The notes under the pieces are model-generated. The model was not told the DNA's origin. It searched no databases and worked only from the letters and a program-made list of their open reading frames with translations. Shown here one piece after another: positions 22,529 to 34,115 of a stretch of 64,000 bases of DNA. How positions within the stretch are numbered: position 1 is the first letter of the stretch; each line of letters opens with the position of its first letter. Origin of the DNA: Corylus avellana (taxonomy: Eukaryota; Streptophyta; Magnoliopsida; Fagales; Betulaceae); NCBI RefSeq assembly GCF_901000735.1, contig NC_081547.1, positions 8,352,193 to 8,416,192 on the forward strand, read 5' to 3'. The position numbers and the translations under genes were made by a program.

Positions 22529-23841
22529 CTCCTTTTATTTTCCTTCTATATATAGCGAGAGCACTTAAGATGAACAGAAGAATCAGGACTGCTATAGACG
22601 ATGCAACAACAGGAATAGCAAACTCCTTTTTCTTCTTTCTTTTGCATGGAGCTAACAGACAAAGATCTGGATTGTCGCCGACTCTTGCATAAAGTTCATC
22701 AAGGGAAGATGCCATAATAAGTTATTAAAAGATAGATGATGTTGTCATGCATGGTGCAGTCAGAGTAACTATTGCAAATACAAAGGAAATATACACCATA
22801 TTGAAGAAATGAACACATGCTTTTTCTAGCATTTTTCGTGTACAACAAGAAATTATAAAGGGAAACTAAAAGTCAAGGAAAATTTAAATTTGCTTTATTA
22901 AGCAGGTGGAGAAAATGAAACATTGGAGGCAGGAAGATAAGCTAACCTCAGGACAAATTTTCCATCCCTAGACTTTTGCACAAGAGCCTCAGGAATTGAA
23001 CCTTTGAGCTTGTTGCCACTTAAATCACTGCAGATATAGTGTTAAGCAAATCACCTCAATTTCATTTCCCGAAGGTCTCATTCACAAAACCTCAAAACGC
23101 AACAACTTACAGGGTGTTCAAATACGGTAGTTGTGCTAAAACATCTGGAAATGGCCCAGTTAAATCATTATATGACAAATCCCTGAAAGAGAAAGAGTTA
23201 GCAAGCTTTGGGATAAAGATATTAGTAGATGGTAAGATAAGAAATATTACACTCTCCAAGGAAAAACTTCTTGATATCAAATTTCATAAATATGTTCCCC
23301 AATCATCAAAACCGTAGCTAACACTAGTGTATTGTATCTGAGTGCCAAATATCAATCACAATTAAAATGAAGACTCACAAGGATTGCAGTGCTTTGACAT
23401 TAGAGAATGAAGTTGCAATCTCCCCTGCCAATTTGCTTGAGCTCAAGTTTCTGTTTATAATTATGAAAGAAGAAAAAGTTATTGCCATTGTTCTAAATTC
23501 CACCAAAATGAAAGTGTCTTTCTCTTTCGGTTCAAAATATCAAAAAACATGGCATAAAGGTTTTCTTTTGCTTTCATTGCATATAAAAGGGGTTTCTTCT
23601 ATTGTGCCAATTTCAAGGATTATGCATCATATATTCATATCAGTTAAGGAAGATTGTCTTTTTCAGAGATGTTTTGAACAAGTTTTGATGTTCTGAAAGC
23701 ACACTTACAATGAAATGATCCTTGGAGGATTGTCGTTACTGCAGTTCAAACCATCCCATGAGTATTCAATTGGGACGCAGGGATCGCCTTGCCAGTTTCT
23801 AATCACAGAGTACTGTTCCTTGATTTGCATGATAGCTTCAA
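22529..23841 (-). CDS. Unit 2b linker, LRR and TM exons (second set)
   Basis: Linker exon 23709-23841 carries NWQGDPCVPIEYSWDGLNC. The LRR exons are 72, 72 and 81 bp as in unit 1. The TM exon reads [20 protein letters not shown] then [20 protein letters not shown] and ends YRRKIKGG. This repeats the set at 21107-22171, so the same module is present twice within 2.4 kb. Confidence 0.82.
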
Positions 23842-25067
23842 CTAATGTTTTTAATGCAAAAACAAAAGAATTAACATATGATTATTTCAAAGAACAATAT
23901 ACCTTTCCTAAAATGATAATTATGAGCATAATCCTTACAAAGAAAATAGAAAAGAGAAGAAAGCGTACCATCATTAATGGCCGTTGTTTTATTTGGAAGC
24001 TTTTTTAACACAAAAATCTCAACGGCGTTGAGGATTGGAGGAAACTTAGTTCCCTCAGCTGCATTTATTGAAAAATATAGCCGGCCGCCACTAATTGGTG
24101 GATCATCTTGGACTATGGTGAGTGGCTTTAGATAATCAAGTTTAATGGATTCTGTCAGGTCGCGCTCACCGTTCAAATTGATCGTCAATTCCCTCTGCTG
24201 GCCCGCTCCAAGCTTCTCAATCTCAGCGAAGTGAAAGTAAACATAACATTTAGAAAGAGAATCTGGAGGAGACCAGAATAAGGTTAATGGAATGCTAGCG
24301 TTTGGTGTTTTGGCAGCAGTCCTCAACACCTTGGCTGGTAATTTACATGCGTTATCATTGCCTTGGCTGTAAATGGTTGAGTCGGTGGTGATTGGAGTCC
24401 AACTATCAAATAGCAATGGATTCCAGTAACGATCATAGGGATCGATTGGATACCTAATGGGGAGAAATAATATTGCATCAGAGTGTGTGAAAACAAAATG
24501 ATACAAATACAATTGATGTTACAATTAACTGATTTACCTGAAACTTGATTCAGCTGTTTCCATGCCAATGTCATATCGCCTTATGGTTGCGAGCGCGCCA
24601 TCCTCAATATGATAAATGGAATTGTCCAAACGTCGTAGTTCCAACGCTGAAATGAAGGGTACCCCATCGCCAGTCTTCACCAGATACACATCGATGTAAT
24701 CCGTTGAGGGGACATGAATAATTGCAAAATTAACTATATCATGTGATTTCACTGTGCCCCACCGATTAGGCCCAAGATATAGGTCAAATATTGGGGTAAT
24801 GTTTTTGCCGTCGTAATTCCCATAACAGAATGAAGCCCTGACCAAATAATTATTATTTTTGCCTTGCTCCGGTGTTAGGGTGTAACAATTCCTTGTTCCC
24901 ACCGGAAAACTTCTCAAGTTCTTTAACGACTGCGAATCCCCACAAGAATCAAGGGATATTGTCTCAATTGTTCCAATACTTACAAGTTCCTTATCAGAGT
25001 TGTAACGAATGCCGGTTTCTATATTAATAGAATCTTCATCCGCTGCCACAGTTAATGCTAATGAAAC
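22529..25067 (-). pseudogene. Receptor unit 2b: malectin/LRR/TM exons with a frameshift
   Basis: Minus-strand exons: malectin-1 24538-25067, malectin-2 23969-24453, linker 23709-23841, LRR 23379-23450 and 23111-23182, last LRR 22947-23027, TM 22529-22683. The splice acceptor at 25068 and exon 1 phase require GFISINCGS at the start of malectin-1. An extra G follows, giving a stop within two codons, while the rest of the exon is open in another frame. So a 1-bp insertion breaks the malectin domain. All later exons are open. No kinase exon follows the TM exon on this contig. The same insertion is in unit 3. The 5' exon at 28667-28796 is probably its signal peptide, across a gap. Confidence 0.8.
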
Positions 25068-25121
25068 CTTGAAATTTTGAAAACAAATGTCCTTATCGGT
25101 AATTTGTCCATAAAACCGCAA

Positions 25122-27438
25122 TTATATACTAATGTTATCTAAATATTCAATTGATAGAAAAATTATTTTTTAACATGTTTTACTAAATGCATATGCGATT
25201 TTAATAAGTAACGATTTCAAAAACGCAATTTTTAAAATCGCACTTACTAAACAAACCCTAAATGTTTTTTCCCTCACATTTCTAACAAACTGTGAATCAT
25301 AAATACTGTGATTTTTCTAGATTAATTACTGCAAACTTTTCTAAAAACCAATTGTCTCCATCAATTCTCGCATCAATTGTGATACTCCATGGCAAGCATG
25401 CTAATACCTTGGAATGCACCAAACAAAGATTCCAACCAAAAAAAAAAAAAAAATCAAAAAGTGTAGGTTGACGTGAAAGAATTTGGGAAGCTTTGTTTTG
25501 GTTAACTTACCAAATAACATAGTAGTTCATTTGTATTTATAGCTGAAGTGCAGAGAGTCTTTTACAATGAGTTTAGAGAAGTAAAACAACACAAAAGAAA
25601 AGCTTAGAAAGCTCTTTACATAGAGTGATACACGTAAATGCAAAGAAAGAAAGTGAAGGGATATATACCAGTGTATATATCCAACCATTGCTTTAAAGCA
25701 GTAACTTAATTAATGTGAGTTCCCACCACCTGAATGACAGCCACTCTTAAATACCTTCCATTATCAAATTTTCTAAAAATAAAAACATACATATACTAAT
25801 TTTGAAATATTGTAACAGTCCCAAATTGGTTCCTAGATAAAAATTAAAAGGCCATGGTCCATTAGGGATAAGGTTTATGGGGAATGGGATTTCTAATGTA
25901 GTTAAGCTTGGGGATGATTAGAATGATAGGTGTGAGTGTGGGATTTTATTCCTCCCTAGTATTGAGACTTCCATGGGTGGGTTAGATTTTGTTTTTGTTC
26001 TAGGGATCAAGTCCATCTCTGACGCAAGGGTCGTGAGAGTGGCTGTGAGAAGACCAACTATGCAAGACTTTAACACGTGGGGGAGATGGGTTGATCTCTA
26101 AAGCCATTTTATCTGGGTCTTATCATCTTAACCCATTTGAGGAAAAAATTGTAAGATTATGAGAGTAATTGGAAGGTGGTTTTCTTGATCCAATAGGTGT
26201 TTTGTAATGGTTGAATGATTTATAAATAGAAATGAGAAAGTTGAATTTTTTTGGGCTTTTTGAGAAAGCCCGCCCGTCTACGATTCTTGAATTTGATTAG
26301 TAACAAATTTCATGCCTTTTTATTCTTTATAATATTTATTAATCCCATCTGACTCAACTAATTAGTGATTACCCTATAATGTAGCCCATTTAACACAACT
26401 ATTAACAATATCTATACAGAATTCTAACTAATAATCAATATATTGGACTTTACCGAATAGTTTTCAACTGGACCTATTTTAACTGGGCCTTTGAAACATA
26501 GCCCAGCCCATTATTACCCTTTCTTCTTCTGCATTCTTCTCTAAACTTTGTCTCTCCTTTCAAGTTTAAAAGTTTGTTTGGAATTGTGTTTGAGAAATAA
26601 AGCTTTTAAGTCAAAAAGAGCTTTTTGACAAAAGCTTTATTATTAAGCTTTGTCAAAAGTACGTTTTAACTATTTTTAAGCTTTTTGGGCCATTAAAAGC
26701 GCTTTTAATTTTTTACCAAATGAATACTTTTTTCTTCAAAAAGATTTTTTGAGTGTTAAAAGTACTTTTAAGTTCTTCAAACGCAATCTCAAACAGGCAC
26801 TAAAGCAACCCATTGATTTATGCTACCAACAAGCATTCCTTATTAACTTTGGTTTCCCTATATGCTATAGATTTTCGTCGGTGTGAGTTTCATGCATCAC
26901 ATAATTTATTAAAGAGTAATATGTAGACTCACTAGTTTACGTACTTTTTTCATGCTTATATGTAGAGCTTTTAAAACTACTATTGAATGAAACTATTGAA
27001 TATGAGATTAATCTTTAATGGCTTTTAATTCTACAATAATTTTAAACATTTTTCTACTTTAACTAAATATTATTTTTTACTAGTGAAACAAACTACCATA
27101 AAACTAACTACCAGGAAACTAACTTTAATGCCCAACTGGTATGGCATATCATAATGTTGTACATGAATGCATTCAATTCATTAAGTGATGGCAATCAATT
27201 AAGAATAATGCTACACTTATACTTTTTACACAATTTTTCATACCCATAGAAGGAGAGCACTGCATAGTCACTAAGACGACGACCATAATGACGGGTCAAG
27301 TCTTCCTTTAAAGTGAAACGATCAGTAAATGCAATTCATTTCATTGTTGGTGCAAGGTTCATGCATCACATACTCTCCAAGGAATATGCATTTCATCTGG
27401 ATGAAATCCAAAAAAGGTGGGATTAACATTTTCCTTAT
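25122..27438. other. Unit 2b first intron or upstream spacer
   Basis: Non-coding. A region near 25840-26250 with the plus-strand phrase 'gagacttccatgggtgggtt' is repeated near 34840-35240 as part of D2. The MITE-like element at about 26570-26810 lies here. No gene is supported. Confidence 0.55.
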
Positions 27439-27602
27439 GGGTAATGTTAAACTTACTCTCACTTTTTTACACCCACTTTGGTGGCTTTTAAAATTATCAT
27501 TGGATACCAATTACTAATGGTTATTTTAAAAGCCACCTATGGTTGTGGAGAAATGAAGTTAGGAAAGTGGATGCATGTATCATGCATGTGTAGCATTACT
27601 CT
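27439..27602. mobile_element. Small MITE with inverted ends
   Basis: The left end reads GGGTAATGTTAAAC and the inverted right end GAGTAATGCTACAC. Internal arms pair GGCTTTTAAAAT with ATTTTAAAAGCC. Copies sit at about 36450-36617 (D2 copy 2/D3 copy 1) and about 52445-52610 (D3 copy 2). Confidence 0.5.
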
Positions 27603-27824
27603 TGCTTTTTTCAAAATTACTATAAGATTTGTGGACCCACAAATCCAATGATAATTTAAAAAAAAAAAAAAAAAAAAGGAATGGAAGAATGATCATGGGA
27701 GGATGTATACCATGTCTCCCAAATAATACATGTGTAAATATAGGCAAAAAATTGGCGGGTCTAGCATGAGAGGGAGGTAGTGGCTGTGCTAGGAGGGTTT
27801 ATTTATTTATTTATTCTTTTAGAG

Positions 27825-27924
27825 NNNNNNNNNNNNNNNNNNNNNNNNNNNNNNNNNNNNNNNNNNNNNNNNNNNNNNNNNNNNNNNNNNNNNNNNNNNN
27901 NNNNNNNNNNNNNNNNNNNNNNNN
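27825..27924. other. Assembly gap (100 N)
   Basis: The left contig ends within the TTTATTTATTTATTC stretch of block D2. The equivalent in copy 2 continues at 36846 with 'gtgaaagaaagg', whereas the sequence right of this gap is unrelated. Confidence 0.99.
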
Positions 27925-28460
27925 AAAATGTCAATGTTTTTCTTACAGTCAGCAAAAAATAAAAAATGAACATAATTTTTTATTAATAAGACCAAAATAC
28001 TCCTATAAATTTAAAATGATCCAATGAATTGGATTGGGTGGCTTACAAGCGACCCGGAACCACCCTCTCCCCAAATTGGGGTGGTTCATTTTTTAATTTT
28101 TTTTATTACTATTTTATTGTTTTGGTTTTAATTCATTTTTCTTTATTTTTTTCTAATTAGTTTATGGTTTTCGTTTTAAAGAAATTATGAATATTAAAGG
28201 AATTGAAGAATGATAGAAAAGTAGCATGCGATCAGTTTTCATTTAAACAGACAGCAATCTTTAACAAAGTAGTTTAAATGCAAAAAATTGGTAGTAAAAC
28301 AGACTTTTTCAAAGTTTAATACATAAAATTGAGAGTTTTTGAATGTTAAAAGTGATTGTAATCACGATGAAAATTGATAGGATCAAGTAAAGTAAGTTTG
28401 TTTAAGAAGAGCATCTTTATCAAAGTAATACAGCTACTAAAAGAAGAATTAACAAAGGTG

Positions 28461-28496
<36 letters not shown>

Positions 28497-28666
28497 AAAA
28501 TAAGAAGATGAAGAAAAGCTGCAGAAAGCAAGGGTCTCCATGAATTCTCGCATCAATTGTAATACTCCAGGCAACCATGCTAATAATTTGGCATGCACCA
28601 AACAAAGATTATAAAAAACAAAAAGAGTAGGTTGAGGAAATGTTCAAGATGAATCGATGTATTTAC
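27925..28666. other. Spacer with long poly-A run
   Basis: AT-rich, with a poly-A run of about 33 at 28459-28492. The right part (about 28530-28660) resembles the first-intron sequence of the receptor units ('tccatgaattctcgcatcaa'), supporting that it is the intron next to the signal-peptide exon. Confidence 0.5.
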
Positions 28667-28796
28667 CTGGAATATTGTCAGCAGCAAGTTGTCTTCGAGC
28701 ATGCTGATATTTTCCTGCAGCTAGTTTTGAGTTGCCAAGAATAGCAATGGCAAAGACAAAGAAGAGCCACGCTTTCAAATTCATGTTGGTCTTCAT
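28667..28796 (-). CDS. Signal-peptide exon of a malectin receptor (unit 2b or unit 3)
   Basis: The start ATG is at 28796-28794, giving MKTNMNLKAWLFFVFAIAIL and then GNSKLAAGKYQHARRQLAAD, ending NIPG across a GT donor at 28666. It aligns with exon 1 of unit 1. A second in-frame ATG (MNLKAW) could be the true start, because the TATA box lies only about 35 bp upstream of the first. It is separated from unit 2b by the gap at 27825. It is the only signal exon available to units 2b and 3. Confidence 0.75.
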
Positions 28797-28827
28797 TCCT
28801 TAACAAATTTTAGTTGAGCTAGCTACA

Positions 28828-28837
28828 ATATTTATAG
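28828..28837 (-). promoter_or_regulatory. Probable TATA box upstream of signal-peptide exon
   Basis: The coding strand reads TTCTATAAATATTG. It corresponds to the TATA region of unit 1 at 13177-13189 within conserved flanking sequence. Confidence 0.5.
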
Positions 28838-28839
28838 AA

Positions 28840-29939
28840 TTAGTAGTGCCCCAAAAATACGTTTGGCCTATAGCAAACGACTTGTACTAGCTCACATTGA
28901 CTTAGAAAGAGTAATGATGCTTATAAAGGACGTTAATTTCAAAATGTCGGATTTTCGGTTTATTTCAAATAGTAAATGATTCAATAAATGACGTACTCAT
29001 CACCACAATCATTTGGTTATAAAATAAGAAAAATAAGTATATTCTGAGTTAATTTATGTTTTTGAAGCCTTCTAGAATTGGAAAATACCCAGAAAAACAC
29101 TAGTCCTTTGAGCACGGTAACATGCATGAATCTCGAAAATGTAGGGCAAGTTCGTGAACAGACCTTTGACTGTTGACTTGTACTTTTAAGCCATACAATT
29201 GAGTCAACACGACATGTAACACGTTTAAAGTCTTGTTGTACAACGATAGTCTATATATAATTATAAGTTGACGGGGTCATTGTCTCTTGTCAATTAGTAC
29301 TGTCCGTTGCAACACGTTTTATTTATTAATATTATTTTTTTAAAATTAAATTATTGTCATTTTATCATATTGGTATTTATCACTTTTATAATATTCTTAA
29401 TTTTTTTATTCATTACTATCATAAGCGATAAATGTTAATTAAGTTATGAATATGATCACTATTGATGTGGAAATTAAATTCATACTCATTATTTTGTAGA
29501 TAGTTATTAGGATTTCATTAATTATAAGATATAGTAAACTGCAGAAAATTTTGATCCCACGATAGGTGTTAATTCTTGCCCATTCGGAACTAGAAATAAG
29601 TATATGTTGAGATTAGATGAGATGGAGGGTTAATCCCCCTCCTAATTGATTCCTTAATTTATATATTGTTTAACCGCATGGATCATCAAGATAATGAATG
29701 GGAAAAAGCAGGGTAAATAACGAAAAATCAAAATCTTGACAAAACCATATCATATTTTATAATAAACTTCTATTGACTAATAGAAATTACAAATGTTCTT
29801 ACAAATGACTTTGACTAATAGGGAAGCTTTTTCCTAAATTCTACCCTGCTTTTAGATTTTTGGCTACAGAGTAACAAAGATCCCCCTCCCTTAATCTTTA
29901 CCTTTTCATCTAAAAAATAATAATAATCATACTTTTCTT
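28840..29939. other. Intergenic spacer
   Basis: No gene or repeat recognised. The minus-strand open frame at 29815-30087 overlaps the LINE fragment in a different frame and has no family features. Confidence 0.5.
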
Positions 29940-30425
29940 CTGGCCAATAAAAAGGATGGGTGGTGGTGTCGTGGCAAGGGATCATGAGGGTCACGTAATC
30001 GGCGCAAGGAGTCTTACGAGACCGGGTACACTCGACCCAACATCTGCTGAGGTAGTAGGAGCCTTTCATGCCGCGAGTTTCTGTCAAGAGTTAGGTATCC
30101 AAGACATAGTCCTGGAGGGAGATGCCCTACTGGTGGTGAAAGAGGTGTCAAATATGGAGATCAGCCGGACTCGGTTAGGTCATATTCTGGCTTACATACC
30201 CTCTTCAATCACTACGTAGATGGCAATGTGTTTATGTTAGTAGAGGTGCTAATGCAGCAGCTCACAAGCTTGCTAACGTGGCAAAACAGTAAGTCATAGA
30301 TAAGGTTTGGATGGAGGAATCTCCATAATGTACCTATGATATTATTTTGAGGGAGCAATTTGCTCTATCTCTTTGATTGATATATAAAGTTCATTTATTC
30401 TCAAAAAATAAAAATAAAAAACCTA
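29940..30425 (+). mobile_element. LINE 3' end with RNase H-like domain and A-rich tail
   Basis: The frame at 29956-30219 reads MGGGVVARDHEGHVIGA, then SAEVVGAFHAASFCQEL (helix with Glu) and IVLEGDALLVVKEV (Asp). After a frame change the final block YVSRGANAAAHKLANVAKQ can be read at about 30232-30290. This order is the plant LINE RNase H (RVT_3) domain. The segment ends in an A-rich tail near 30400-30422. It is 5'-truncated, as is usual for LINE insertions. Confidence 0.7.
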
Positions 30426-31130
30426 ACCCCATCCATGCGTCTACTTCATTACCTTAATCTTGTTACACATAATTACGTGAAGTTGTTTTTAACAAATTGT
30501 AGTATTAGGCAGTTAATTTATTTTTACTTCCTAGCTAAATTAAACCAATTAGAGCGACGCATGAAAGATTTATGTGAGATTTGCTTTTCTTAAACATTTT
30601 AAAATTAATTAAATTAAATATTTTCTATATATTTTCTATTATACAAATTTTGAGGAGGCCAAATATCATCTTAGTGTTAAATCGTCACTTGTCTCAAAAG
30701 CTTAAGCTGATAGGAATAAGTAAATTTAATAACTTAATTATTACTTTAACACTCTCTTTCACGTGTGCGCTTACCATTTTAATAGATGAGGCCCAACAGA
30801 TTAAATATTTAATCAAAATGAGGTGAATGATAGAGTACTAAGGTTCGAACTCAGGATCATTGACTCTCATAATATGTTAAATTACTAATTATCTCAAAAA
30901 CTTAAGCGGATAGGAAGAGGTAAATTTAATTACTTAATTATTACTTTAACACTTAGAAGGTGACCATTGGGCATTATTCCTAAGAGCTAGGCCACTAGGT
31001 TCGCAACATAATATAAAACATTGGTCGATATATATATAAAGGATGATTTCATTCCAGGGAAAAATTGTAAATTTTATAGTTTAATTATCCAGACGAAAGT
31101 TAAAGAAGTACATAACAACACAAACTCATA
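30426..31130. other. Spacer with an internal direct repeat
   Basis: Two copies of a segment of about 75 bp, with AAGCTTAAGC or AAACTTAAGC at the start and ATTATTACTTTAACACT at the end, lie at about 30690-30752 and 30890-30953. They could be ends of a small degenerate element. No coding pattern is convincing. Confidence 0.4.
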
Positions 31131-31256
31131 CTTAACAGAAACAGAAATACAACCATGAAATGGGAATATAATAACATATTTGAAAAAGATTGATATAATG
31201 CAAACTAACTTGTCATATTGCATAGAAGGACCGCTTGACGACAGTTTGTTTAATAA

Positions 31257-31556
31257 TTATCTAGCAAGGGGAGCAATTTCTGATTCAAGTTCTAAAGAAG
31301 TTGTTGGAAAAGATCTGTTTCCTGAGCCAAATATTCCTTTAGTTCTGCGAATTCGTTACTCATGTATGTCCTTTGGATTTGTTGTTTGATGCATGACAAG
31401 GCTATCTCCACAGCTCTCCTGGTTGAATTGATGTTGAAGTCGATCCTTCTAACCTTGGATTGACAATTTTTTGAATATCCCCTCGTTCAATCAGAGCATT
31501 AATCCAATTTCACAAGGCTTCTTATTATTGTAGGTTGGCCAGTGATAAGTTGTAAC
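31257..31556 (-). pseudogene. Decayed kinase last-exon relic (unit 3)
   Basis: Aligns on the minus strand with 18921-19280 of unit 2a (kinase C-lobe and tail) but with internal deletions and frame changes; no open frame spans it. It breaks off at the motif corresponding to LELITGQP. There an unrelated sequence starting TGTAACGCCC follows. The 3' flank (31080-31256) also matches the unit 2a 3' flank. Confidence 0.7.
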
Positions 31557-32636
31557 GCCCTAGGAAAATCAATTACCTCGTAATAGACTCTATGGTTCGC
31601 CTACTAGCCTTGTCCGTCTCAGAACAAGATTCAGGATTCTCATCCTCTCAAAAGAAAGAGACTGCAGCAGAAGACTTTAACTAAGAGACAAAGATAGCAA
31701 TAATTTAAACCACAATCATAATAACCAGAGTGAAACTTAAAGCATCATACATAGATAGATCTCCAAATGTATCACTCAGAGATAGGTCATCGAAATAATA
31801 ATACAGACTACTACTAATTGTTCTGAAATAGCATCAACGCCTAAGCTTAACCAAAGATAACATAAATACAATCTCAATCAATTCCTGACGAGTAGTCCTT
31901 CTAGCATCCAACATAAATTTGAGCCATACCAAGTCTAGATTCTCAAAATTGACTTGAATCAAGTCATTCGCCCCCGCTAATTGGCTTCCCGAATCCATCC
32001 TCTGCTAAACTAGCTATGACAGGACATATATTCATAATAAAGGGAAAAATAAAAAATAAAAGGGTAAGTCTGACGACTTTGTGAGTAAAACTGTACATCA
32101 TGTACTTGTAATTTGTATGATGAACTCAGTTATAAATAAATCCCATACAATATTGTGATATGACAGTTATTCATGGATGCAATATAGATATAATACATGT
32201 TGTAACTATAAGAATCAAGTGATAGTTCAAACTGTATGGAATACTCGAGATATATCCCCTTCTCAGCATGGTTGACGTTGTCCCGAGAGACTTGTAATAC
32301 AATGCCGGTGCCCCGACCATTGTAAGCGACCATCCATAACACTAGCAACCTGACCGAGTCCGACCTTGGGTGGCCCACACTACTAATGATGTACGTCCTG
32401 TAGTGACCCGTCAATCAAACATGACTGTGCCAGTCACGAAGTAACTATTCGTGACTGGCACAGTCACTTTTGACCGTAGAGTTAACATGTATAGTAAACC
32501 CATGGCTGTTATCCTGCACGTATCAGTGTACCATGCGATACGATGCAATTAGTCTTATCCATCTTCTACATGCATGCTCTTACAAATCTCACCATGTTCA
32601 TTATCTTGTTTAAGTTACACATGTTTTCTCACAATA
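31557..32636. mobile_element. Inserted LTR-like sequence, class uncertain
   Basis: This interval separates the kinase relic from the malectin exons, exactly where LRR, TM and catalytic kinase exons should be. It starts TGTAACGCCCTAGG, a form seen at the start of many plant Gypsy LTRs. No matching second LTR or clear target duplication was found, so a solo LTR is only a possibility. The interval contains a perfect hairpin at 32422-32466. Confidence 0.4.
32422..32466. repeat. Perfect 19-bp inverted repeat (hairpin)
   Basis: TGACTGTGCCAGTCACGAA at 32422-32440 is followed by a 7-base spacer and its exact complement at 32448-32466. The arms are perfect while the surroundings are not. Confidence 0.9.
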
Positions 32637-32702
32637 GTTTCTTCTATTGTGCCAATTTCAAGGAATAAGCATCAACTTTTGATGTTTTGAAAGCACACTT
32701 AC

Positions 32703-34061
32703 AATGAGATGATCTTTGGAGGATTGTCGTTACTGCAGTTCAAACCATCCCATGAGTATTCAATTGGGACGCAGGGATCGCCTTGCCAGTTTCTAATCAC
32801 AGAGTACTGTTCCTTGATTTGCATGATAGCTTCAACTAATGTTTTTAATGCAAAAACAAAAGAATTAACATATGATTATTTCAAAGAAAAATATACCTTT
32901 CCTATAATGATAATTTTGAGCATAATCCTTACAAAGAAAATAGAAAGGAGAAGAAAGAGTACCATCATCAATGGCCGTTGTTTTATTTGGAAGCTTTTTT
33001 AACACAAAAATCTCAACGGCGTTGAGGATTGGAGGAAACTTAGTTCCCTCTGCTGCATTTATTGAAAAATATAGCCGGCTGCCACTAATTGGTGGATCAT
33101 CTTGGACTATGGTGAGTGGCCTCAGATAATCAAGTTTAATGGATTCTGCCAGGTTGCGCTCACCGTTCAAATTGATTGTCAATACCCTCTGCTGGCCGGC
33201 TCCAAGCTTCTCAATCTCAGCAAAGTGAAAGTAAACATAACATTTAGAAAGAGAATCTGGAGGAGACCAGGATAAGCTTAATGGAATGCTAGCGTTTGGT
33301 GTTTTGGCAGCAGTCCTCAACACCTTGGCTGGTAATTTATATGCGTTATCATTGCCTTGGCTGTAAATGGTTGAGTCGGTGGTGATTGGAGTCCAATTAT
33401 CAAATAGCAATGGATTCCAGTAACGATCATAGGGATCGATTGGATACCTAATGGGAAGAAATAATATTGCATCAGAGTGTGCCAAAACAAAATGATACAA
33501 ATACAATTGATGTTACAATTAACTGATTTACCTGAAACTTGATTCAGATGTTTCCATGCCAATGTCATATCGCCTTATGGTTGCGAGCGCGCCATCCTCA
33601 ATATGATAAATGGAATTGTCCAAACGTCGTAGTTCCAATGCTGAAATGAAGGGTACCCCATCGCCAGTCTTCACCAGATACACATCGATGTAATCCGTTG
33701 AGGGGACATGAATAATTGCAAAATTAACTATATCATGTGATTTCACTGTGCCCCACCGATTAGGCCCAAGATATAGGTCAAATATTGGGGTAATGTTTTT
33801 GCCGTCGTAATTCCCATAACAGAATGAAGCCCTGACCAAATAATTATTATTTTTGCCTTGCTCCGGTGTTAGGGTGTAACAATTCCTTGTTCCCACCGGA
33901 AAACTTCTCAAGTTCTTTAACGACTGCGAATCCCCACAAGAATCAAGGGATATTGTCTCAACTGTTCCAATACTTACAAGTTCCTTATCAGATTTGTAAC
34001 GAATGCCGGTTTCTATATTAATAGAATCTTCATCCGCTGCCACAGTTAATGCAAATGAAAC
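32703..34061 (-). pseudogene. Receptor unit 3: malectin exons only
   Basis: Exons corresponding to unit 2b are malectin-1 33532-34061, malectin-2 32963-33447 and linker 32703-32835. Two lesions disable it. It shares the one-base insertion after INCGS with unit 2b. In addition, its acceptor at 34062 is AT where unit 2b has AG. There are no LRR or TM exons on its 3' side; an LTR-like insert and a kinase relic lie there instead. Outside the lesions the malectin blocks remain open and nearly identical to unit 2b (SFCYGNYDGKN, YVYFHFAEIEKLGAGQQR), so loss is recent. Confidence 0.85.
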
Positions 34062-34115
34062 ATTGAAATTTTGAAAACAAATGTCCTTATCGGTAATTTG
34101 TCCATAAAACCGCAA

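Larger units (their letters stand above)
23593..27824. repeat. Duplicated block D2, copy 1
   Basis: Direct, nearly identical copy of about 32637-36845; coordinates differ by a constant 8994 over the malectin exons. It covers the unit 2b linker and malectin exons, the first intron, a MITE-like element (about 26570-26810) and a further spacer. Copy 1 lacks 24 bp present near 35069 in copy 2 and stops at the N gap. The part 27251-27824 also matches the start of both D3 copies (36263 and 52252 onward). Confidence 0.9.

Noticed and set aside
25079..25121. Alternative start MRFYGQITDKDICFQ for unit 2b malectin exon
   Set aside because: It reads the intron into the frameshifted exon and lacks a signal peptide. 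The homologous exon of unit 1 begins at the acceptor.
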